DNA from: Liolophura sinensis
Taxonomy: Eukaryota > Mollusca > Polyplacophora > Chitonida > Chitonidae
NCBI RefSeq assembly: GCF_032854445.1
Contig: NC_088300.1
Span: forward strand, 75,569,005-75,633,004
Reading direction: 5' to 3'
DNA length: 64,000 bases
In this document: positions 45,301 to 57,300 of the stretch, in pieces
How the letters are laid out: each line of letters begins with the position of its first letter
Position numbering within the stretch: the stretch's first letter is position 1
Program-made: the position numbers and the translations under genes
Notes under the pieces: model-generated
Database searches by the model: none
What the model was told of the DNA's origin: nothing
Seen by the model: only the letters and a program-made list of their open reading frames with translations

Positions 45301-48300
45301 TCAACGCTAAAAAAAAAAAATGGAAAGGAATATACTGGATTTGAAAATAATTCTTGGAGATTTGCAGTTGTGACGTAAAGGGGCACCAGATAGTGTGTTT
45401 GTTTAATGATTTTAAGCAGCTTGATCTATTAAATGGATCTGTATTTGAGCCAAGTTCATTGGCTAGTTTTGGCCTTAATTTGCATACCAAACTTAAAAGT
45501 TTTTTACACTTTGGGTAGGGCAATCCACCTAAAAACTGTAAACGAAAAGTTTATCTCGAGAGGTTTAGCCATTTTCGGGAAGATTTTTTTAGATTATGAA
45601 TAAAATTCAAAATGGGCACTAAATCTTGTGACTGGTAAAATGGCACAAAACGTCAAAAGTTGCTTCATATATTCCTCATCAAGAATCCAAAGTTGGTTTT
45701 TCTGCTTTACCAATTTTCAAGATATTGCAGTTTTGCGAGTTGACTAAGAATAATAATAACAATTTCAAGAGGTGTCCCACTAGGATGCTAGTGTGGACCC
45801 CTTATAGTCCAAACGATTTCAAGAGGTGTCCCACTAGAATACTAGCATGTACCCCTAATAAATAAATATAAAAGTCGTATAGTCTTATATATCAGAAGTT
45901 TTTGAATTGATATTGTGCAGATGACAAATAACAGTTTTCACTCCATCAGAAAAAAGGTACTGTAGTGGTATTTGTGTGGTTAAACACCGTGTGCAATATT
46001 TCTGATGACAGAAGAGCGTCCCTCTCGGACCCACTCTTGGTGAAGACTGTGGAGAGTTCCTCTAACGTTGACCATGTCAACCATTCACACGGTACATTCT
46101 CGCCAGACTTGGTGTATTCAGTAGTTTCCAAATGAGTTCTGCTTTATAAGCCATGGTATGGAACAAGATGATTTCAGTGTTTACTGTCCCCTTTTCTTCT
46201 CTTCCGTGACATATCACTGTTTCTGTGTACTTGTGCGTGTAAGCATGCATTGCAGCAAGCACTAGCAGGAGGATATCACTGGTTTATGTTTGCACACATG
46301 CAGCTGGGAATTGTTTAGGCAGGAAATATTACCCACTGGCATTGGAGATCCACACTAAGGGCTGTGAACAAAATGATATTCTGTAGCCTATAACCTCCAA
46401 GGGCTACCTATCCCCAAGCAGACTTCTCTCAGTCAGCGACTAATAAGATAAAAGGTTCTAACCCAGCTTGTGGTCACTGTGAGTTCAAGTCCAGCTCATG
46501 CTGATCTCCTCTCCGATCGTATCTGAGAATGTCTGTCAGGAACCTGCAGATGGGTTTAGCCCAGGCTCTGCCTGGTTTACCCGCACCATAATGCTGGCGG
46601 CTGTCATATAAGTGAAATATCCTTGAGTGCGCCATAAAACACTTATCAAATAAGTAAATAAATTAAATCTAGCTCTTGCTGGTACTTTGAGAGTTGTTGT
46701 CTTTTTGTTTCTTTTCCTCACCTAATAACCGGACTGCTAGAATGTAAGTGGAAGTTCCCTGAGTGGGATGTAAGACACTTCGGAAATAAATACACAAATA
46801 AAACATGTATCTCTTAAGCATTTGACTTGATATTCTGGTCTCAAAGAGTTATCCCCCCTTTCTCTACAGGAGGAATACAGTGAGCATCATTCCACAATCT
46901 CCAACTGTAGTTTTAGTATCACAGGACAGTATATTGTCAGCTCAGATGTGGATGGAGTTGTTAAGTAAGTAATTTTCTGGAATAGTCTTTATTAGTGTTG
47001 CCAAAATGTTTTCCTGCTACAATGTTGGTTGTAATGCCACGGCTGTATAATGTTATTGAAGAATGACACTTCAGAAATGAATTAACGAAGTCTCTCCATT
47101 AATAATGAAGATGAAAATGAAGGGAGGTAATGCCTTATGATAGTCTGGCATCTATTTAACATTTATGGTTGTGTGTTTTGGTGGGCAGGTGCGGACTGGG
47201 TGCTGAAAGTTGTTGTACAGCATGGTTGAGACTCTTGTCTCTCTGATCACTGACGGTTGGTAGTTTTCATCTGAGCCTCATACAGCGATTATGGGGGATA
47301 TAATTAACTCTCTCTCTCTCTTGGCCTTGTATAGAGTCTGGACCTGGAGTCCTCAACCTGTGACCAGAGCTACCATTATGTCCAAGTCTTCCTTCCTGTC
47401 TCTCAGTTGGACCAGTAAAACAGACAGACTGGTGAGTCATTTTGATCTTTTGGAAAACGGTCTTCCGTGATAAAGCTGAATATTTTGGCATCTCAAAGTT
47501 GTTCTTCATATTGCAGAAAAGTACCAAGAAACATGGTTGTTTAACCTAATTTCTCTTCAAATTCTAGTATTTAATCCTACTACATGCAAAACCACTTTAT
47601 TAATTCAGGATGAATACACGTGGCCAATAGAAATTCTCTGGGATGGTCTGTTTGAAGAATTTTGCCCTTGTAATGTTCAGATATAACATTCTGTTTTTCT
47701 GTGTTTATGTTTTTTCAGTTGCTGCTTGGTAATAAATCTGGGAATGTCAAATTGTTTGACGTGAAGGATATCAAAACAATCTGTGATGTGTCAATGGACC
47801 CAGCATATCCAAGGTAAGGTCACAGTGTATTATATGACAAAAATGTGTTCTGAATGGTGCTTAGCTGGTGTTTTGAAATCTCAGTTTTCTGACTTCTCAC
47901 CAATGGAGCAGACTTGGAAGAGAAGTAAGTCCAAGATGGTGTCATATACATAGGTGTCCTCTGGATCTAATTTTCTCTAGGTTGTCTAGTACTTTTTCAG
48001 ATATATCCTCTGGAGAAATTGTTTTCAGTATAAAAAAAAGTGGTTGTAACACGTTATCAACGGTGTTTTTGTCTTTGGTGCAGAGTGATATCCCTTTGCT
48101 GTAACCCTGCTGGCTCCCAGTTCGTGTGTTCAGCCTCTGCTGACAAGAGTAAATCCAGCAGTGCTGGTGAGGTATCGTCAGGGCGGGTCGGCAGGCTGTC
48201 TGTATGGGAACTCAAGAGCATGAAGATGAATGTGAGTACCTGTGTTTTCTCATAACATTTACTGTATATGTATGTATAGTATAACATTTTCCACTTCTTA

Positions 48301-51300
48301 AGGGAACAAAAGTGATTATGTTATGTACAAATCTTGTCACTGGAGTTTGTGGGATGGTACAAAACTGTACCAAAGGTGTACTAGTTGAGTGTTCTGAGGG
48401 AGGTTTGAAGTATGACTTGACCAGGACTACATACATGTTAGAGTATATAATAAAACATGTAAAGAAGGACCTACTTGTCTGCTGACAGGTGAAAGAGGTT
48501 TTGCATTGTCGCACAAACACTTGCACATTGCACATACCAATACGTCATCGCTGTGTTTGTCTTTGTATAGATACAAATATCTTATCAGGTAGTTTAATTC
48601 ATTCTGACATTAATTACAAGGAATCTGTTCTCATGCAAATCTTTCTGTTTTGGTAAGTAAGATGGAGTCAAATTTCTGATTAGAAAAAGAATTAAGAGCA
48701 GAATTTACTAAAAATCAAAAGTGGCTTTTGCAGGGTATTCCTCCACGCTTTGTGACCGAAAGCATGAAACAGACACTTCGTTGTGTGTGAATGCAAATGA
48801 TTACGATTATCATATTCAAATCACAACTCTCTTATGCATAAACCAGTGGCATAAGTGTCCCTGTAAGTTGTTTCATACCATCTGAAAGTTGTTATAATTT
48901 GTGGTAACACTTGATACGAGCACAGATTCTAACTGGGACATGGTATTAGCCTGGCCTCTGGTTTATCACGTTGCCGTACTGTCAGATTTCTTCCAATGTC
49001 TGTGGTATGGTCAGTATCTGCCTTTGGAAAATGTTCACAAGTGTTGTACATGTAATTTGGATCATCACCATGGACTGAAAATGTATGAAGTCATTTTAAT
49101 GATGTCCTGTTCCTGGAATTATGCTGGTCGGTCAGATCCCTGACTCGGGATCATAGACCTGGGTTTACAGTATAGCTCTGTTGTTTGATGCGAGTGTTAC
49201 TTTCTTGTGAACCCAACCTTCAGGTGTGAGAACATACTTCTCCACTGCACCTTCAGGTGTGAGAAGCTCAGAACCTACTTCTCTACCCCAACTTCAAATG
49301 TGAGAACCGTCTTCTCGACACCACTTTGAGGTATAAGAATCTACTTCTCAACCCCACCGTCAGATGTGAGAACCTCATTCTCATCAGGGTTCTCTCACAC
49401 AGGTGTTCAAGTGAGGTATTGACATTGCATATTCAGTTTAAAAACTGGATGCTTCATTCACCGGGATTTTACGTCAGATCTGTCTTTCTGAAATCCAACT
49501 CTCTACTCTCTGACCTATTGGGAAATTCTCTCTGGCCCCTTCCAGGAGGAGCCCTAAAAAAGCTGCTCCTGCTTCTACCACTCTCCCAAGACAGTCCATA
49601 AGAGCTTCATATAAAATCTTACAAGCTCATTTCCACTACGTCAAATGTACATGAAGTGTTAAATATATCAGGTGGGCATAAAAATATAGGTTGAACCCTT
49701 TGTTCAAAACTTTTCAAACTTTAGACATTCAAATGGCATGATTTTGCTAATATACTGACCAATTTTCAAGGTCATAGCTTGAGTAGTCTGTACACAGGGT
49801 TAAAATGAAAACATAGCCTCAAAAACGTACGTTCCAGTGACCCACATTGCATCACCTGTCAGGTGTCATGAGTAGAGGTGTGCACTGCACCTGTGTGACA
49901 CGCATCAAGGACTGCTTGGAAAAATGACTTTAAAGGAGATGCAGGACTCAATCAGTTCATGGATGAAATGTTTGCGCGCCGTCTACCGAGAAGATGAAAA
50001 AGGTAGAACATCATTTTGAAATGTCCGGAAAATGCGTTTTTGACTCTGTTTTGATTTTGGTCCCATGAACAGAAATCTTAAAGGATGAAGTTGAAATTTG
50101 GTCTGTTTACTTAAGACATAATGGCTTTTGAGTGTGTAAATTTTTAGAAGCTGACATAAGAGGGTTTCGGAGAGATTGAGTGTCAAAGTATGGCCCATTT
50201 TTTTATGCCCATCTGATATATGTATTAATTAAGATAAATCATAATATCTAGAAACTTCCTCAACCTCAAACTCTGAAACAGTGATTTCATTAAACAAATG
50301 ACCCTTTCCTAAACAATGGAACCACTGTTATATGTAACAAGAACAAACAGTAAACTTTACAACCTTTGAAAGAGTGATTATGAGGAAGAAATAAAAGTGT
50401 GATGTTCTGAATGAAATTGTTCAACCTTTTGTAGTGGTGGGCTGGCCTCCTTTCGGTTGGTGTTGGAAACTGGTTACCAGATGATGTTTACTAGATAAAA
50501 GCCACGTTGGGTTTTTCACGTTGGAAAAAAAAGTTTGTTAATGACCACGTGTCCTACAACAGTATAGTGCGCATATCTGTATGTCACATGTGTGAAAGTT
50601 CATCAGTAACTTGCCAATTACTGGTGGTTGACCCCAGGAAATTCAGTCCCTCCACCCATAAATCTGACTACAATCATAGAAATGAAAACGTCTTGAGTAT
50701 GACATTAAACAACAATCAAATAAAAACCATTCATAGGTAGATATAAAGGGGTTATGTACCCAAAATTTGAATGTGTGAATGGAACATACCAAAGACGTTA
50801 TCATCCATGAAAATCAGTTGAGACTTTGGGATGACCATTTTGCACAGTATGAACATAGCTTAAATTCATCAAAGTGTACACGATGACCAGGCAGTAATCA
50901 TTTGGTAATAGGGTGAGCTGTTTGGGTTTAAACCAATGAAATTTGTGACCTTAGCATGGACTTCAAAGGGAAATTCTCATTGACCCAAATGAGGACACTT
51001 GCCCATTTAAACCATGTATTTTTAGGTATAAGCTGTGGCAAGGTGGGGCCACTGAAAATTGCTATTGGTGAGTTTCAAGGTCAAAGCTACATAAGCTGAG
51101 GACCTGAATGTAGCTTCGAGATTTTAATTTTGTAAACTGAACTGGAAATACCAAGATAAACATTATACAATTTGTTGAGCGGTTTGGGAGACATTTCCTA
51201 AAACAGCCTATTCAAATACATGTATGAGTACACATGCAGACAGCTTTGGTGATGTTAGTCAAGTATGAGTACGCATACAGACAGTTTTGGTGATGTTAGT

Positions 51301-54300
51301 CAAGTATGTTTATTCTCTGCATGCTAAAAAAATATTCACCTCATCTCACATCTGTTGACGCTTATGTGACTGTCTATGGCTGGTGTTGTGTTTCTACACT
51401 TTGTTGCTAGAAAATAGTTGTTACTGTCATAAAATGCAAACTGCACATGCCATCTTCATTATGCAGGTTTCTACCTGTGATGGCTAATGGTTCTAGAACC
51501 TGTATATTGCATTTATGTTTTTTTTTATATCAGCCTTATTATTTTCTTTGAGAATAAAACTCCTAAAAACAATAGTCTGACTTCAGCAATGTATGTTGCC
51601 GTCATCAGCTCTTCTGAAAATAGAAAAATAAAGTGCAGAAATATCCAGTTGAACGAAGTCTTTCAGAGTTACACTACTTATGTATTATGCCTGTGGAACA
51701 CAAGGTTAACATATCATGGTAACTTACACAGGCATTATGCCAGTGCTGTCTGACAGGTTTCAGGTTTTATGTCATGTTTTTGTCCTGTAGTACTTCTTTT
51801 GTTTACCTATACTTTGATGTTTGGTCTGATTGATCGAGATAACTGTGTCACCAGTCTACCAATACGAGTCCAACCAGTCCTTGTGCTAATATTACATGAC
51901 ATTATTTCTTTCATATGTCAGATTTCAGAGGAGTTAAATACGGTATATGTAACTAATGTGTGGGAATACAGTGGGACATCAACATTTATACCAAGTGTCT
52001 TTTCTTCAGTGATAGGTTATTAAAGTCTATAGTGTATTTTTTTACCTTAATTAAGTCAACACTGATCAAATTGACCCAGCCCTCTGTGGTTGTAATGATA
52101 AGCCACATGTCATGGTTATGTACAGGGTACTCTGCCTCATGTTATGGTTTTGTACAGGGTACTCTGCTTCATGTTATGGTTTTGTACAGGGTACTCTGCT
52201 TCATGTTATGGTTTTGTACAGGGTACTCTGCCTCATGTTATGGTTTTGTACAGGGTACTCTGCCTCATGTTATGGTTTTGTACAGGGTACTCTGCCTCAT
52301 GTTATGGTTTTGTACAGGGTACTCTGCCTCATGTTATGGTTTTGTACAGGGTACTCTGCCTCATGTTATGGTTTTGTACAGGGTACTCTGCCTCATGTTA
52401 TGGTTTTGTACAGGGTACTCTGCCTTATGTCATGGTTATGTACAGGGTACTCTGCCTCATGTTATGGTTTTGTACAGGGTACTCTGCCTCAAGTTGTGGT
52501 TTTGTACAGGGTACTCTGCCTCATGTTATGGTTTTGTACAGGGTACTCTGCCTCATGTTATGGTTTTGTACAGGGTACTCTGCCTCATGTTATGGTTTTG
52601 TACAGGGTACTCTGCCTCATTTTATGGTTTTGTACAGGGTACTCTGCCTCATGTTATGGTTTTGTACAGGGTACTCTGCCTCATGTTATGGTTTTGTACA
52701 CGGTACTCTGCCTTATGTCATGGTTATGTACAGGGTACTCTGCCTCATGTTATGGTTTTGTACAGGGTACTCTGCCTCAAGTTGTGGTTTTGTACAGGGT
52801 ACTCTGCCTCATGTTATGGTTTTGTACAGGGTACTCTGCCTCATGTTATGGTTTTGTACAGGGTACTCTGCCTCATGTTATGGTTTTGTACAGGGTACTC
52901 TGCCTCATTTTATGGTTTTGTACAGGGTACTCTGCCTCATGTTATGGTTTTGTACAGGGTACTCTGCCTCATGTTATGGTTTTGTACACGGTACTCTGCC
53001 TTATGTTATGGTTTTGTACAGGGTACTCTGCCTCATGTCATGGTTATGTACAGGGTACTCTGCCTCATGTTATGGTTTTGTACAGGGTACTCTGCCTTAT
53101 GTCATGGTTTTGTACACGGTACTCTGCCCCATGTCATGGTTTTGTACAGGGTACTTTGCCTATAGGCCCCATCCCCTCCTCTCTGGTTATAATGATAAGC
53201 CCCATCCCATGGTTATGGTGTACAGGGTACTCTGCCTACAGGCCCCAGCCCCTCCTCTCTGGTTATGATTATAAGCCCCATCCCATGGTTATGTTTTACA
53301 GCGTACTCTGCATATAGGCCCCATCCCCTCCTCTCTGGTTATATTGATAAGCCCCATCCCATGGTTATGGTGTACAGGGTACTTTGCCTACAGACCCCAG
53401 CCCCTCCTCTCTGGTTATGATTATAAGCCCCATCCCATGGTTATGTTTTACAGCATACTCTGCATATAGGCCCCATCCCCTCCTCTCTGGTTATAATGAT
53501 AACCCCATCCCATGTTTATGGTGTACAGGGTACTTTGCCTACAGGCCCCAGCCCCTCCTGTCTGGTTGTGATTATTAGCCCCACCCGATGGTTATGGTGT
53601 ACAGGGTACTCTGCCTTCGGGCCCCAGCCCCTCCTCTCTGGTTGTGATTATAAGCCCCATCCCATGGTTATGGTGTACAGGGTACTTTGCCTACAGGCCC
53701 CAGCCCCTCCTTTCTGGTTGTAATGATAAGCCCCATTCCATGGTTATGGTGTACAGGGTACTCTGCCTTCAGGCCCCATCCCCTCCTCTCTGGTTATGAT
53801 GATAAGCCCCGTCCCATGTTTATGGTGTACAGGTTACTTTGCCTACAGGCCCCAGTCCCTCCTCTCTGGTTATGATGATAAGCCCCATCCTGTGGTTATG
53901 GTGTACAGGGTACTCTGCCTATAGGCTCCAGCCCCTCCTCTCTGGTTATAATGATACCCCCTTCCCATGGATATGGTGTACAGGGTACTCTGCCTACAGG
54001 CCCCAGCCCCTTCTGTCTGGTTATATTGATAAGCCCCGCCCCATGGTTATGGTGTACAGGGTACTCTGCCTTCAGGCCCCAGCCCCTCCTATCTGGTTAT
54101 GATGATAAGCCCCATCCCATGGTTATGGTGTGCAGGTTACTTTGCCTACAAGCCCCATCTCCTCCTCTCAGGTGATGATGATAAGCCCCATTCCAAGGTT
54201 ATGGTGTACAGGGTACTCTGCCTATAGACCCCAGCCCCTCTCTGGTTATATCGATAAGCCCCATCCCATGGTTATGTTTTACAGGGTACTCTGCCTATAG

Positions 54301-57300
54301 GCCCCATCACCTCCTCTCTGGTTATATCGATAAGCCCCATCCCATGGTTATGTTTTACAGGGTACTCTGCCTATAGGCCCCATCACCTCCTCTCTGGTTA
54401 TATCGATAAGCCCCATCCCATGGTTATGTTTTACAGGGTACTTTGCCTACAGGCCCCATCCCCTCCTCTCTGGTTATAGTGATAAGCCCCCTCCCATGGT
54501 TATGGTGTACAGGGTAGTTTGCCTACAGGCCCCATCCCCTCCTCTCTGGTTATATCGATAAGCCCCATCCCATGGTTATGGTGTACAGGGTAGTTTGCCT
54601 ACAGGCCCCAGCCCCTCCTCTCTGGTTATGATGATAAGCCCCATTGCATGGTTATGGTGTACAGGGTACTCTGCCTACAGGCCCCATCCCCTCCTCTCTG
54701 GTTATATCGATAAGCCCCATCCTATGGTTATGTTTTACAGGGTACTCTGCCTACAGGCCCCATCCCCTCCTTTCTGGTTATGATGATAAGCCTCATCCCA
54801 TAGTTATGGTGTGCAGGGTACTCTGCCTACAGACCCCAGCCCCTCCTTTTTGGTTATAATGATAAGCCCATCCCATGGATATGGTGTACAGGTTACTTTG
54901 CCTACAGGCCCCAGCCCCTCCTCTCTGGTTATATGGATAAGCCCCATCCCATGGTTATGTTTTACAGGGTACTCTGCCTACAGGCCCCAGCCCCTCCTCT
55001 CTGGTTATAATGATAAGCCTGATTCCGTGGTTATGGTGTACAGGGTACTCTGCCTACAGGCCCCATTCCCTCCTGTCTGGTTATAATGGTAAGCCCCATC
55101 CCATGGATATGGTGTACAGAGTACTCTGCCTTTAGGCCCCATCCCCTCCTTTTTGGTTATTATGATAAACCCCATCCCATGGTTATGGTGTACAGGTTAC
55201 TTTGCCTACAGGCCCCAGCCCCTCCTCTCTGGTTATGATGATAGGCCCCATTGCATGGTTATGGTGTACAGGGTACTTTGCCTACAGGCCCCATTCCCTC
55301 CTCTCTGGTTATAATGATAAGCCTGATTCCGTGGTTATGGTGTTCAGTTACTTTGCCTACAGGCCCCAGCCCCTCCTCTCTGGTTATAATGATAAGCCCC
55401 ATCCCATGGTTATGGTGTACAGGGTACTCTGCCGTCAGGCCCCATCCCCTCCTTTCTGGTTATAACGATAAGCCCATCCCATGGATATGGTGTACAGGTT
55501 ACTTTGCCTACAGGCCCCAGCCCCTCCTCTCTGGTTTTGATGATAAGCCCCATTACATGGTTATGGTGTACAGGGTACTCTGCCTACAGGCCCCATCCCC
55601 TCCTCTCTGGTTATAATGATAAGCCCATCCCATGGATATGGTGTACAGGTTACTTTGCCTACAGGCCCCAGCCCCTCCTTTTTGGTTATTATGATAAACC
55701 CCATCCCATGGTTATGGTGTACAGGGTACTCTGCCTACAGGCCCCAGCCCCTCCTCTCTGGTTATGATGATAAGCCCCATTGCATGGTTATGGTGTACAG
55801 GGTACTTTGCCTACAGGCCCCAGCCCCTCCTCTCTGGTTATGATGATAAGCCCCATTGCATCGTTATGGTGTACAGGTTACTTTGCATACAGGCCCCATT
55901 CCCTCCTCTCTGGTTATAATGATAAGCCCATCCCATGTTTATGGTGTACAGGGTACTCTGCCTTCAGGCCCCAACCCCTCCTCTCTGGTTATGATGATAA
56001 GCCCCATTGCATGGTTATGGTGTACAGAGTACTCTGCCTGTAGGCCCCATCCCCTCCTGTCTGGTTATAATGATAAGCCCCATCCCATGGTTATGGTGTA
56101 CAGGGTGCTTTGCATATAGGCCCCAGCCCCTCTTCCTTTGTTATAGTGATAAGTCTTGTGAAATGGTTATGTTGTACAGAGTACTTTGCCTCTTGTCTTG
56201 GTTTTGTACAGGGTACTCTCCCTGCAGGCTCCATCCCCTCCTCTCTGGTTATAATGATAAGCCCCATCCCATGGTTATGGTGTGCAGGGTACTCTGCCTT
56301 CAGGCCCCAGCCCCCTCCTGTCTGGTTATAATGATAAGCCCCATCCCATGGTTATGGTGTGCAGGGTACTCTGCCTACAGGGCCCAGGCCCTTCTCTCTA
56401 GTTATAATGATAAGCCCCATCCCATGGTTATGGTGTACAAGGTACTCTGCCTTCAGGCCCCAGTCCCTCCTTTCTGGTTATAATGATAACCCCCATCTCA
56501 TGGTTATGGTGTACAGGGTACTCTGCCTACAGGCCCCAACCCCTCCTCTCTGGTCATAATGATAAGCCCCATCCCATGGTTATGTTTTACAGGGTACTCT
56601 GCCTACAGACCCCAGCCCCTCCTCTCTGGTTATATCGATAAGCCCCATCCCATGATTATGGTGTGCAGGATACTCTGCCTACAGGCCCCAGCCCCTCCTT
56701 TCTGGTTATAATGATAAGCCCCATCCCATGGTTATGGTGTACAGGGTACTTAGCCCAATTCCGTGGTTATGATGTACAGGGTACTCTGCCTACAGGCCCC
56801 ATCCCTTCCTCTCTGATTATATCGATAAGCCCCATCCCATGGTTATGGTGTGCAGGATACTCTGCCTACAGGCCCCAGTCCCTTCTCTCTGGTTATAATG
56901 ATAACCCCCATCTCATGGTTATGGTGTACAGGGTACTCTGCTTCCATGTTCCAGCCCCTCCTCTCTGACTATAGTGATAAGCCCCCTCCCATGGTTATGG
57001 TGTACAGGGTACTTAGCCTACAGACCCCAGCCCCTCCTTTTTGGTTATAATGATAAGCCCCATCCTGTGGTTATGGTGTACAGGGTACCCTGCCTACAGA
57101 CCCCATCCACATAGGCTGCAGCCCCCTCTCTCTGGGTTTAATGATAAGCCCCATCCCATGGTTATGTTGTACAGGGTAGTTTTCCTATAGGCCCCATCCC
57201 CTCCTCTCTGGTTATAATGATAAACCCCATCCCATGATTATGGTGTACAGGGTACCCTGCCTACAGACCCCATCCACATAGGCCGCAGCCCCCTCTCTCT

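Noticed and set aside
51960-53317. Three overlapping plus-strand open frames of about 400 codons ([13 protein letters not shown]-type repeats)
   Set aside because: They arise because a 32-bp unit without stops is open in all three frames. All three frames are equally open, there is no unique region, and the block lies inside WDR91 intron 12.
53384-57050. Many 60-160-codon plus-strand frames ([14 protein letters not shown]-type)
   Set aside because: By-products of the 76-bp repeat; frames restart every few units and no independent gene signal exists.
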